DNA of 64,000 nucleotides from Psychrobacter sp. P11F6 (GTDB lineage Bacteria > Pseudomonadota > Gammaproteobacteria > Pseudomonadales > Moraxellaceae), in contig NZ_CM003594.1 of the NCBI RefSeq assembly GCF_001435295.1, positions 1,550,001-1,614,000 of the forward strand, given 5' to 3'. Position numbers and translations under genes: made by a program. Below the pieces are notes generated by a model. The model made no database searches and was not told where the DNA came from. It was given only the letters and a program-made list of their open reading frames with translations. Shown here piece after piece: positions 20,601-28,364 of this stretch (within the stretch, counting starts at the first letter, position 1; each line of letters begins with the position of its first letter).

Positions 20601-22889
20601 GCTGATAGTGCGATGCAAACGGTAGTGACACAAATCAATGGTGCTGAAGTCAAAACTCTGGATAAAGACAATAATACAGCCAACTTTATTACTGGTGACA
20701 ATATTGTCTTGACCGCTGACAATGGTGGTATCAAAGTTGCTACTGCTGCCGATTTAGTCTCAACCAGCTTGACCACAGGAACTACAGTCGTCAACGCTGA
20801 TGGTGTCACATTCACGGGTGGGACTAATCAAACGGTCAGACTCAGTAATAGTGGGCTGGACAATGGTGGCAATCAAATTACCAATGTCGCTAACGGTACA
20901 ATAGCCAGCGATGCCGTAAACTTTGGTCAACTACAAGCCACGACCACGACCATCGATAAAGGCCTCGACTTCGATGGTGACACGGGTACTACCGTTAATC
21001 GTCAGCTTGGTGACAAGCTGGCAATCAAAGGTGGCACGACCGTGGCAAGTGACTTGTCAAATGGCAACAACATTGGCGTCGTTGCTGACGGTACCAGCAC
21101 ATTGACCGTGAAACTTGCGAAAGATTTAACTGGTCTTAACAGCGCAAACTTTGGTAGCGGTGTCAGCATCTCAGCCAATGGTCTGAACAATGGTGGCAAT
21201 AAAATTACTAACGTTGCAGAAGCGACCACAGGTAAGGATGCGGTAAACTTCGACCAATTGTCAGCAACCAATAGTCTCGTGGCCAAAGGCATCAAAATCG
21301 GTGATGGCAATAGTGCCAACGACCAGCAGTTTGCTTTAGGTGATACCATCAACGTCACTGGTGATAGCAACATTACGACGACAGCCTCGGCAACGGGTGT
21401 TCAGGTGAAACTGAATAACCAGTTAAATTTAGGCAATGAGGGTAGCATGCAGATTGGTAATAGCATTATGAATAGTAATGGCTTTACCTTTACTGGTAAT
21501 GGTCTGGGTAAAACGGTTAGACTGAGCAGTAGTGGTCTTGACAATGGTTTTAACAGAATCACCAATGTAGCTGCTGGTATTGCAGATACAGATGCGGCGA
21601 CTGTCGGACAGTTGAACGCCACGACGTTTGCCCTTGATCAAGGTTGGGGACTAACGGCTCAGGGTGATGTTGCCACTATGATCAAACAAGGCAGCGCCAT
21701 CGATTTGAACAGTACAGATGGTAATATTAAAGTGTCTAGATCAGCGGACAATAATGTTAGTCCTGGCCTACTTGCTGCTGCACCATTGGCAGGCGTCAAT
21801 GACATTAGCTTCGATTTAAATCCAGACCTGAATTTAGATAGCGTAACGACGGGTGATACCATTATGAATAATAATGGACTGACTATTACAGGTGGACCTA
21901 GTGTCACCAAAGCGGGTATCGATGCTGCTGACACTAAGATTACAAACGTTGTGAATGGCGATGTCTCTGAAGGTAGCAAAGATGCTATCAATGGTGGTCA
22001 GCTCTATGCACAAGGTAGTGGCATCAGTAGTATCATTGGCGGTGAGACAGTCTACAATCCTGTAGATGGTACCTTTACCAATAGTAATATTGGTGGTACT
22101 GGTCAAAATAGTATCGACGGTGCGATTGCTTCTATTAAGCAAGGAGAAGTCGTTATCAATGAAAACATCCAAGCCAACACCACCAATATCCAAACCAATA
22201 CCACGAATATTGCCACTAATAAAACAAACATCGACACCAATACGACTAATATCAAAGTGAACAAGGATAAAATAGATGCGGGTCTCAATTTTGGTGCTGA
22301 TAGCGGTGCTACCATCAACAAACCAGTAGGCGATGGCAGTGTCCTCACCTTCACAGGTGGTAATAACATCACCACAACAGCAGCAGGCAGTAGTATTAAG
22401 TTTGATCTAAACGGTGATATTAATATCGATAGCGTCAAAACTGGCAATACGACAATCAATAATAATGGTGTCAGCATTGTCGGTGGTCCTAGTATGACTG
22501 CAAGCGGTATCAACGCCGCTGGTAACAAGATCACTGATGTGGCTGATGGCATGGCTCCCAGAGATGCTGTGAATATGGGTCAATTAGATGCTGTTAGTCA
22601 AAGACTTGGCAACAACATGAATGAGCTAGGTTATAAAATTGGTGAAGTCGAAGACGATGCAAATGCTGGTATCTCAGCCGCCATGGCAATGTCTTCACTA
22701 CCGCAAGCTTACATCGCTGGTAAATCCTTAATCGGTGGCGGTATAGGAACGTACAATGGGGAAAGTGCAGTTGCTATTGGCTTCTCGAAGTTATCCAATG
22801 ATGGTCGTTGGGTCATGAAGGTAAACGGCACCGCTGATACCCAAGGTAATGCTGGCGGCTCGATTGGTGCAGGCTTCCATTTTGATTAA
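17652..22889 (+). CDS. Trimeric autotransporter adhesin (type Vc, YadA/Hia-like)
   Basis: A 1745-residue surface adhesin that trimerises and is anchored in the outer membrane. The start at ATG 17652 gives a canonical extended signal peptide region (MNRIYKVIWNEALSCFTAVGE) followed by a signal peptide ending near SPQAFA, residue 74. Next come YadA-head repeats (SxAIGxxAxASG type) to about 330 and again at about 390-560, neck motifs (IVNVAAGSSASDAVNVAQL and related), a long stalk with repeated NTNNIxTNTxNI coiled-coil segments, and a C-terminal YadA anchor of about 65 residues from about 1675. The last residue is Asp after an aromatic, instead of the usual terminal aromatic. Monocistronic, with its own terminator. 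Confidence 0.93.
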   Translation: MNRIYKVIWNEALSCFTAVGEYAKGRGKSSKSSVSANATINTTSNLSSTQFFRLSTIAIGMLAAGFTMSPQAFAQVNVGGGTGSGTAISSCNTNSTEANAEGSYSVAIGCEADAGQNFNLVDRGNPSFTWTGGSQNNSGSTAIGTGTEAGDVATALGTQAKAIGRSSVAIGAAAYSNGNTSLALGRQSAATADFAQAIGNVSSATGQGSLAVGHSALASGKRGIAIGSTDFENAGTVADQANVGYRANGQTQAVGSDTIAFGSNAKATADNSLAFGVGSRSNAVNGIALGSNSIANRAGGASGFVPVGADSSVIQATDSVTLGAVSVGTGAAGGNRQIVNVAAGSSASDAVNVAQLTGLSNTVANNKTKYYSVDSTAIGNANNDGATGYNAMALGGNAKATGSQTIAIGSSEFGQQTMASGEQSIAIGANVVSRGASSIAIGGDDLDFASKTNIDGSPLSPLNSGTVNDVFKSYVGKDLVETNQYDVNTEAGGAASIAIGAKSLSKGDLSTAVGVHSNTSGTASSAFGVGASASKDGSVSLGAGSTTATSASSEKTMTVGGVVYDIAGNVIDDKGMLREGAQVSVGVVGSERQIKNVAGGAVTAASTDAVNGSQLYATNEAVGNNTTTINKGFALKAADGNTVQKPLGQAVEVVGSNSNIDTRVKNGKIEVELNDNLNLGTTGSVSTGNLLNGTTVNGLGIVTGGVLTGVTTVSGAGVTVTGGNIFNPTNATLTSNGLTILNGPSITKSGVNAGNKRVINVDDGVNAKDAVNFSQLETTNTNVTTNTNNISTNTTNIGTNTDNIAKGIKFNVNDASSGGTLKKTFALGEEIKFDTDSNLTTTGLSTGDGIKLGLANNLTGLDSASFNSGVSISSTGINANDTQIKGVKSGGNTVTNAANIGDVQMAAAGARTKVVKGTNVASVDFSTDSDTGQDVYTVNANGTSVSTADANALTVSTSVKDPDTNITDYQVDLSEGSKASLVKADSAMQTVVTQINGAEVKTLDKDNNTANFITGDNIVLTADNGGIKVATAADLVSTSLTTGTTVVNADGVTFTGGTNQTVRLSNSGLDNGGNQITNVANGTIASDAVNFGQLQATTTTIDKGLDFDGDTGTTVNRQLGDKLAIKGGTTVASDLSNGNNIGVVADGTSTLTVKLAKDLTGLNSANFGSGVSISANGLNNGGNKITNVAEATTGKDAVNFDQLSATNSLVAKGIKIGDGNSANDQQFALGDTINVTGDSNITTTASATGVQVKLNNQLNLGNEGSMQIGNSIMNSNGFTFTGNGLGKTVRLSSSGLDNGFNRITNVAAGIADTDAATVGQLNATTFALDQGWGLTAQGDVATMIKQGSAIDLNSTDGNIKVSRSADNNVSPGLLAAAPLAGVNDISFDLNPDLNLDSVTTGDTIMNNNGLTITGGPSVTKAGIDAADTKITNVVNGDVSEGSKDAINGGQLYAQGSGISSIIGGETVYNPVDGTFTNSNIGGTGQNSIDGAIASIKQGEVVINENIQANTTNIQTNTTNIATNKTNIDTNTTNIKVNKDKIDAGLNFGADSGATINKPVGDGSVLTFTGGNNITTTAAGSSIKFDLNGDINIDSVKTGNTTINNNGVSIVGGPSMTASGINAAGNKITDVADGMAPRDAVNMGQLDAVSQRLGNNMNELGYKIGEVEDDANAGISAAMAMSSLPQAYIAGKSLIGGGIGTYNGESAVAIGFSKLSNDGRWVMKVNGTADTQGNAGGSIGAGFHFD

Positions 22890-22944
22890 ATCAATCAAGC
22901 CTACTATCAAGTAAAGTGATTTGTTAGTTATAAAAATTAGTCAT

Positions 22945-22977
22945 AAAAAAGCAAGGCATCAGATGCCTTGCTTTTTT
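22945..22977 (+). terminator. Intrinsic terminator of the large adhesin gene
   Basis: A GC-rich stem (GCAAGGCA at 22951-22958 with TGCCTTGC at 22964-22971) is flanked by A and T tracts on both sides. Confidence 0.85.
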
Positions 22978-23012
22978 GCGACATGAGCATGAAGACGTTT
23001 TCAGCGTGATGA

Positions 23013-23054
23013 TTTGGTAGTCACTATTTGGTAATCACTATTTGGTAATCACTA
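23013..23054. repeat. Three tandem copies of a 14-bp unit
   Basis: The unit TTTGGTAATCACTA is repeated head to tail three times (first copy with one substitution), between two terminators in a non-coding interval. Copy number may vary between strains. Confidence 0.85.
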
Positions 23055-23107
23055 TATGATTTTTACCAATGATTTGTTTCTCTTTGGCTCAATAGCCAAG
23101 CGATAAA

Positions 23108-23130
23108 AAGCCCTCACTCTATGAGGGCTT
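23108..23130. terminator. Terminator hairpin of the flavoprotein gene, possibly bidirectional
   Basis: A perfect 9-bp stem (23108-23116 with 23122-23130, five-base loop), with A-rich sequence on the left that reads as U-rich on the minus transcript. It lies 22 bases after the minus-strand stop codon. Confidence 0.75.
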
Positions 23131-23152
23131 ACTTATTTTTATAAAAGCAATT

Positions 23153-24334
23153 TTATACTCTGAACATAGCTGCATTTGGGGTCAATCCGACATAAGCCAT
23201 GCCAGCTTGCTCCATCCAATGTGGCTGCACGATACCATGTTGTAAAATAGCATGAATGTCTCGATGCGCTCTTTCTATTCTATGTTTTTTATATAGCGAG
23301 ACCGTACCAGCGACCGCATAAATCTCCGATACCATGGCTCTGGCTTCTCTCGCTGCCTCACAGGCTGCTGCCCACACATCAGCCAGCTGTATATCGGTAA
23401 AGGCATTCTGTTGCTGTGCTTCGTTCCATAATACCTCTACGCTATTGTGTAGTTGTGCGCACCTAGACGCTAATAGTGTTTTGCTTTTAGCAATAGTCGC
23501 TTGTACTGCTGCACGATCACGCAAATCTGGGCTTTTACCGGGCGTTACTTTCTCAAGGCAAATTTGGATTAACTCATCTGTCGCTGCTTTTAAGACACCC
23601 AGTGCCATCGCTGCACAGCCAGCGGCATTAATACAGCCGATTGGTAGGCGGCTATACGCATTATCGATGGCGGCAGGGCTATCAAAATCGACCGCATAAC
23701 GTTCCTGCACAAACGCGTCTTTGATGACGATGTCATGACTGCCTGTACCATTTAGTCCACCAACATGCCAAGTATCAATCACTTCCACATCTTCTTTTGG
23801 AATAAAGAACAGCTTTAAATTTGCACCCGGTCCAAGGGTCGTAGGCGAGCCTTCAGATATTACCAAGCAGCGCAGCACAAACCAGTCTGCCAATTCACAA
23901 CCTGATACTAATGTCCATTGACCTGAGACCGTATATCCTTCAGCGGTTTGTTTAGCAATCCCTTCAGGGCGTGCTGAGTTGGCATAGACATGAGAGGGGT
24001 CACTATATATCTCCTTCATGCTAGGCTCGTCTAAAAATCGTCCAAATGTGCAGGCCAAATGATTGTTCCAAACGATCCAAGCAACTGAGGCTTCAGCACT
24101 GGCTAGCGTCTCATAAACCTTTAACGTTTCCACAGGATTGCCTTGCCATCCTCCCAACGATTTTGGCAGTCCCATCCTAAATAACGACAACTCTGACAGT
24201 TTTTTGACCACTGTCGGTGCAATTTTTCTACAGGTTTCTGTTTCTTCTCTAGCCGATAGGGCTAAATCATAAATATCTTGAGCGGCATGGGATGGTAGAG
24301 CGTCTTTGTTATTTGATAAAGGTGTATAACTCAT
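23153..24334 (-). CDS. Acyl-CoA-dehydrogenase-fold flavoprotein, possible group D flavin monooxygenase
   Basis: A 393-residue flavoprotein. The ATG at 24334 is preferred; a TTG nine bases upstream sits too close to the AAGG site. It shows the acyl-CoA dehydrogenase layout: helical N-terminus, central beta domain (SGQWTLVSGCELADWFVL), and C-terminal helices ending with RIERAHRDIHAI. The catalytic Glu of true acyl-CoA dehydrogenases is not evident, and the C-terminal pattern is that of reduced-flavin-dependent hydroxylases such as the HpaH oxygenase component and DszC. Near the aromatic catabolism genes it may hydroxylate or desulfurise an aromatic compound. No flavin reductase partner lies beside it. 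Confidence 0.7.
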   Translation of the reverse strand: MSYTPLSNNKDALPSHAAQDIYDLALSAREETETCRKIAPTVVKKLSELSLFRMGLPKSLGGWQGNPVETLKVYETLASAEASVAWIVWNNHLACTFGRFLDEPSMKEIYSDPSHVYANSARPEGIAKQTAEGYTVSGQWTLVSGCELADWFVLRCLVISEGSPTTLGPGANLKLFFIPKEDVEVIDTWHVGGLNGTGSHDIVIKDAFVQERYAVDFDSPAAIDNAYSRLPIGCINAAGCAAMALGVLKAATDELIQICLEKVTPGKSPDLRDRAAVQATIAKSKTLLASRCAQLHNSVEVLWNEAQQQNAFTDIQLADVWAAACEAAREARAMVSEIYAVAGTVSLYKKHRIERAHRDIHAILQHGIVQPHWMEQAGMAYVGLTPNAAMFRV

Positions 24335-24703
24335 AATATCCAACCTTATTTTAATGTATAAAACAGTATGTTTATCTAAAATTAATTCTAAATTTGAGAT
24401 ATAACAACGCCTATACCAAGAATAGCCAACAGTTGACTGCTATACAACCAATAATTTGAATATATTAAATATTATATTGAGATAAAAAGTGGAAGTGATG
24501 ATTCGATGAAATATTGAATGCTGTATTTGGCTTAAGAGTATCGATGCTTTGTCTATTTTCAGGCAGTCATTCGCTTTGATTGCTTTGTCTGAGCCCTGAG
24601 CCCAGCAATTATAAGGGCGTTTTGTTATTAAATTCTCTAATCATTTAATTTTCTAGTCATTTAATAGCAAAATACCCTTACTGAAAGCACTCTGTTTGAT
24701 TGT
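24335..24703. other. Non-coding interval upstream of the flavoprotein gene
   Basis: About 370 AT-rich bases with no supportable gene. An imperfect direct repeat (TCTAATCATTTAATT then TCTAGTCATTTAATA, about 24635-24664) is the only pattern seen. It should contain the flavoprotein promoter and the 3' end of the maiA transcript, but neither a promoter nor a terminator could be assigned. Confidence 0.4.
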
Positions 24704-25354
24704 TTATTGAGACTTGGGCGCATCAGGCTGCATGCTAGGATCAGCGTCAGCAAAGGCTTTGAGCGTACGGCAATGCGTGTCAATTTCGACGATATTGGGA
24801 TAAGCACTTAAATCCACGTTAAAACGTCGCGCCGAAGAGACCTGAGGAATCAAATAGCAATCTGCAAAAGTAGGGCTGTCACCGTAGCAAAATTTTCCAC
24901 GGCTTTTGTCTTTTGCTAGTATTTTCTCTAACGCCGCAAAGCCCTCACTCATCCAACGGTTGCACCACGCCATGACTTTTTCTTCGTCTACTGCCAGCTC
25001 ATTGCGTAGGTATTGTAAGATACGGCGGTTATTAATAGGATGAATATCACAACCAATCATAGCGCTAATGGCTCGTACTTGCATACGTCCAGCCGCGTCT
25101 TTAGGCAATAGCGGGTTTTTAGGATGAACCTCTTCTAACCATTCTAAAATGGCTGGGCTTTGATATAGTAATAAATCATCTGTCTGTAAAACAGGCACCA
25201 ATCCTTGTGGATTGAGTGATTTAAAGGCATCTGCTAACTGCTCATCTTTTGCTAAATTGACCGAAATATAGTCATAATCTAAGCCTTTGAGATTCATCGC
25301 GATACGAGTACGATACGAGGTGCTGCTGCGAAAGTAGCCATAAAGTGTCATCAT
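24704..25354 (-). CDS. maiA: Maleylacetoacetate isomerase (zeta-class glutathione transferase)
   Basis: A 216-residue enzyme that isomerises maleylacetoacetate to fumarylacetoacetate with glutathione as cofactor, the penultimate step of tyrosine breakdown. The zeta-class N-terminal motif SSTSYRTRIAMNLKGL and the LNPQGLVPVL and QSPAILEWLEE signatures are present. It has an AAGGA site before the ATG. It is divergent from the IclR regulator and shares an upstream sequence motif with fahA. Assignment is strong. Confidence 0.92.
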   Translation of the reverse strand: MMTLYGYFRSSTSYRTRIAMNLKGLDYDYISVNLAKDEQLADAFKSLNPQGLVPVLQTDDLLLYQSPAILEWLEEVHPKNPLLPKDAAGRMQVRAISAMIGCDIHPINNRRILQYLRNELAVDEEKVMAWCNRWMSEGFAALEKILAKDKSRGKFCYGDSPTFADCYLIPQVSSARRFNVDLSAYPNIVEIDTHCRTLKAFADADPSMQPDAPKSQ

Positions 25355-25397
25355 TGTGAATTCCTTTTATTATGGTAGGTTGTGAATGAGATAAGCA

Positions 25398-25431
25398 GTT
25401 ATAATTAATAATACGAAATGTATGTTATACA
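25398..25431. promoter_or_regulatory. Candidate operator upstream of maiA shared with fahA
   Basis: The 11-mer GTTATAATTAA is followed by ACG and AATGTA elements. The same order of elements occurs at 29701-29730 in front of fahA. It lies between maiA and the divergent IclR gene, so IclR is the likely binder; inference. Confidence 0.45.
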
Positions 25432-25493
25432 ATTAAAGAACTCTTATGACGTTACCTCTTCATTTCAGTTTTTCATGAATATATTAGATTAAT

Positions 25494-26381
25494 ATGCCAA
25501 GTAAATTACTCATTGAGCAAAACATGCCAGCAGCTGAAAACCCTTTAGAAAATCCCGTGACAACCAATAAAAGTCAAAGTGGCGTCCAGTCACTGGAGAT
25601 TGGCTTGTCGGTATTAGACGTTCTTATTGATCATAACGAGCCGATGATGCTAAAAGATATTGCGCAAGTGATGCAAATGCATCCAGCAAAGTGTCACCGC
25701 TATTTGGTCAGTCTCATTCGTAAAAACTATGCGCGTAAGCTTGATGATGGTCGCTACGGGCTAGGCGATAGGGTTAACACATTGGCAGCATTGGGGCACT
25801 CTGTATTTAGTCAAAACAATATTTTAGAGCGGCTGACGCACATCGCTAATGAAATCAAAGACACCCTGAATTGCGGTGTGCAGATTGCCAAATGGTTTAG
25901 CGAAGGTCCTATTATTATTCAGTCCGTTGAACCAGATAGCCCGATTAGTATTATCACTCGTATCGGTTCACGTATGCCGCTGACGACATCGGCGACGGGG
26001 CAATTATTTGCCAGTTATCAGCCAGATGCCGTCATTCAGCCATTGGTCACAGCTGAATGGCAGACAGACAATGAAGCAATAATCACAGAAAAATGGCAGA
26101 ATTTCAGTCACTTGCAAGCCAAGATTCGTACCCAAGGCTATGCGACAGTGACGGGTGATATGCTCATGGGTATTAATGCCATTACCATTCCTGTCATATT
26201 GCCGCCGTTTGTTAATAGCGCTGTTAATCTATCTGCTGTTAGTGGCAAAACTGCTAGCAAAGGACTACCCCTAGAATATGCCATCACTATCATTGGAACG
26301 ACACAGCAATTGCCTATGAGTGAGAAACACAACGTGGTTGAGCAAATTCTAGCAATCGCGCAGCGTTATCAAATTGCGTAG
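25494..26381 (+). CDS. IclR-family transcriptional regulator
   Basis: A 295-residue regulator: a winged-helix DNA-binding domain at about 30-95 (VLDVLIDHNEPMMLKDIAQ, HPAKCHRYLVSLIRK) followed by the IclR effector domain (PLTTSATGQLFASY, YATVTGDMLMGINAITIP). IclR proteins often control aromatic degradation, including homogentisate pathways. Divergent position from maiA supports control of the maiA/fahA genes. Start is uncertain because no ribosome site is evident; Met11 is an alternative. It converges with the TRAP binding protein gene. Confidence 0.88.
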   Translation: MPSKLLIEQNMPAAENPLENPVTTNKSQSGVQSLEIGLSVLDVLIDHNEPMMLKDIAQVMQMHPAKCHRYLVSLIRKNYARKLDDGRYGLGDRVNTLAALGHSVFSQNNILERLTHIANEIKDTLNCGVQIAKWFSEGPIIIQSVEPDSPISIITRIGSRMPLTTSATGQLFASYQPDAVIQPLVTAEWQTDNEAIITEKWQNFSHLQAKIRTQGYATVTGDMLMGINAITIPVILPPFVNSAVNLSAVSGKTASKGLPLEYAITIIGTTQQLPMSEKHNVVEQILAIAQRYQIA

Positions 26382-26450
26382 CTGGTATTTTTACTATATA
26401 AGTTTTAAGCATATAAATTGACCGGCTATCGCGTAAATGGGGTTTTGTCC

Positions 26451-26471
26451 GAATATCATTTAATGATATTC
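26451..26471. terminator. Hairpin between convergent IclR and TRAP genes
   Basis: A perfect 9-bp stem (GAATATCAT / ATGATATTC, three-base loop) lies between two convergent stop codons. It lacks a strong T tract, so it is a structural call. Confidence 0.5.
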
Positions 26472-26476
26472 ACCCT

Positions 26477-27529
26477 TTAGACCACACAGGCGCTACTGGC
26501 AGCTTTTGCTTTTTCGTATACATTATTAGCATCTAGACCAGTGGCATTCACTTCATCTAGATAGTGCTGCGAGCCTTCCATTAATGGACCTTTCCAGTCT
26601 GGGTCATTGAGTGGGTCAGGAATATCGATCATGATATCGCCTTTTTCTTTAGCGGCAGCCATTGCTTTGGCGTTACTGACGTCAAATACTTTGGAGACAC
26701 GTGCTGCCATCTCCGCCCCTGAATTGTCATCAATCACTTTTTTGAGATCATCAGGTAAGTTGTTATATTTCTCTTTATTCATACTGATAACAAAAGTAGA
26801 ATTATAAAAAGGAATGTTGGTGTGCGTATTGATTAACTCATCAAGACGAAATGCTTGAATGGGCTGCCAAGTAAAGCTGAGCCCGTCAATGACACCGCGC
26901 TGAAGCGAGGTATAAGTATCACTGGCAGGCATGCCAACGGGCGCAGCGCCAGTCGCTTCGATAATGTGGCTAGCAACGGCAGAAGGTTGGCGAATACGCA
27001 AACCTTTCATATCAGCTGGCGTGCGAATAGGCTTATCTACAGTATGCAGCGCACCTTGTCCAGTGCCTATCAGCGCTAGTAGGTGAGTATCTTCGTACTC
27101 GTCTTTAATGACACCATCATCATACAGTTTATGAAGTATGCAGCTCTGCTGCTGTGCAGTATTTGTGATACCTGGCAGCTCTACAATTTGAGTTAAAGGA
27201 AATCGCCCTGCTGTATATCCTTGCGCTTGCATACCAATATCAACGATACCTTTCGCGGTAGCATCATAGGTAGCACCCGGTTTGCTAAGAGTAGCAGAAG
27301 GGTAGATCTCAATCTTTAAGCGGCCTTTTGATTCTTCTTCGATTTTCTTTGCCCATGGCTGCAATGCTTCAGTGTTTATGTTGTCATTGGCAGTCATAAA
27401 GTGTGAGAATCTTAGAGTAGTCGCATCGCCTGTATCTACATCAGCGTTTATTGCTGGGTCATTATTAGAGCAACCAGTCATTGCGATCGAGGTCGCTAAG
27501 AGTATTCCTAAAGGGGTTTTTATTTTCAT
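26477..27529 (-). CDS. Orphan TRAP transporter substrate-binding lipoprotein (DctP family)
   Basis: About 350 residues with a lipobox ending at Cys20 (SIAMTGC) and a DctP-type fold (LRFSHFMTANDNINTEALQPWAKK, KGLRIRQPSAVASHIIEATGAAPVGM, the position of the carboxylate-binding Arg). It binds an organic acid outside the cytoplasmic membrane for sodium-driven uptake. No DctQ or DctM membrane subunits are adjacent, so it must pair with components elsewhere. Position among aromatic genes suggests an aromatic or keto acid ligand; inference. The second ATG (27529) is better spaced from AAAGGA than the first (27532). Confidence 0.88.
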   Translation of the reverse strand: MKIKTPLGILLATSIAMTGCSNNDPAINADVDTGDATTLRFSHFMTANDNINTEALQPWAKKIEEESKGRLKIEIYPSATLSKPGATYDATAKGIVDIGMQAQGYTAGRFPLTQIVELPGITNTAQQQSCILHKLYDDGVIKDEYEDTHLLALIGTGQGALHTVDKPIRTPADMKGLRIRQPSAVASHIIEATGAAPVGMPASDTYTSLQRGVIDGLSFTWQPIQAFRLDELINTHTNIPFYNSTFVISMNKEKYNNLPDDLKKVIDDNSGAEMAARVSKVFDVSNAKAMAAAKEKGDIMIDIPDPLNDPDWKGPLMEGSQHYLDEVNATGLDANNVYEKAKAASSACVV

Positions 27530-27571
27530 CATTGAATCCTTTCATGATGGTTAGATATTGTTCGCTACCTA

Positions 27572-27630
27572 GGACGTATCATCAATTAGTATATTGATAC
27601 ATTTAATGGTCTTAAAATGATGGTACGCCC
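27572..27630. mobile_element. Short TA-flanked inverted-repeat element (MITE-like), copy 1
   Basis: A 59-bp element with ends GGACGTATCATCA and (reverse complement) GGGCGTACCATCA, flanked by TA on both sides (27570-27571 and 27631-27632). No coding capacity. Its right end resembles that of the element at 37961-38047 (both read TTAAAATGA then GG then GCCC-TA). TA duplication and length suggest a non-autonomous element mobilised by an IS630/mariner-type transposase; inference. Confidence 0.6.
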
Positions 27631-27675
27631 TAATTAGTCATATAAAAAGAGATAGCGAACACAATAACAGGTCAA

Positions 27676-28251
27676 TCACTCACCGACAGGCGCGACTTCT
27701 CTTGCTTCAGCCAGTTCCTCTGCATGTAAAAACTGGGTATGCGCCGGTGCGCGTTTGGTAAGTGACCATTCTTCTAACATCTCATACTTCATGGCTTCAG
27801 TAATCATCGAGACTTTTTCTTCTGAGGTAATATCATCGTAGGTGAGTTCCATACGATGGCCATTAGGATCAAAGAAATAGATAGAATGAAAGATACCGTG
27901 ATTGGTCACGCCGACCACATCAATACCATTTTCTTCTAAATGCTTTTTTGCTGCCATTAAGGCATCACGGTCTTTTACCTTCATGGCTAAGTGTTGCACC
28001 CAATTTGGGGTATTCGGATCAAAACCCATTTCAGGCTGATTGGGCACTTCAAAAAACGCCAATACGTTGCCATTACCAGCATCTAAAAATACATGCATAT
28101 AAGGATCAAAGGCTTTGGTCGAAGGCACGTGGTCTTCAGCGAATGCAAGGATGAAGTCCATGTTTAGGTATTTTTGATACCATTCAACGGTTTCTTTAGC
28201 GTCTTTGCAGCGATAAGCCACATGATGGATTTTTTCAATTTTAAAGCTCAT
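27676..28251 (-). CDS. VOC-family metalloprotein, candidate alternative homogentisate dioxygenase
   Basis: A 191-residue protein of the vicinal oxygen chelate fold. The likely two-His-one-Glu metal set is complete: His10 (IHHVAYRC), His87 (WVQHLAMKV) and Glu135 (GHRMELTYDD), as in extradiol dioxygenases and glyoxalases. It lies 113 bases downstream of fahA in the same direction, with a good AAGGAG site. The window holds every tyrosine-to-fumarate enzyme except homogentisate 1,2-dioxygenase, so this protein may do the ring cleavage. That role is inference; glyoxalase-like or isomerase functions remain possible. Confidence 0.8.
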   Translation of the reverse strand: MSFKIEKIHHVAYRCKDAKETVEWYQKYLNMDFILAFAEDHVPSTKAFDPYMHVFLDAGNGNVLAFFEVPNQPEMGFDPNTPNWVQHLAMKVKDRDALMAAKKHLEENGIDVVGVTNHGIFHSIYFFDPNGHRMELTYDDITSEEKVSMITEAMKYEMLEEWSLTKRAPAHTQFLHAEELAEAREVAPVGE

Positions 28252-28364
28252 ATCAAACTCCTTTTGATAGGGAATGCAGTGAGTAATAGGCTGCCAGTAC
28301 CAATTGACTATAGGTCGATGGTTGCTTGGCAGCTCAAAACCACTATGCTCACATTTTTTCTAGA

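Noticed and set aside
19490..22552. Long open frames on the minus strand under the large adhesin
   Set aside because: They mirror the repetitive plus-strand coding sequence, have no ribosome sites, and encode Leu/Pro/Val-rich sequence with no recognisable domain.
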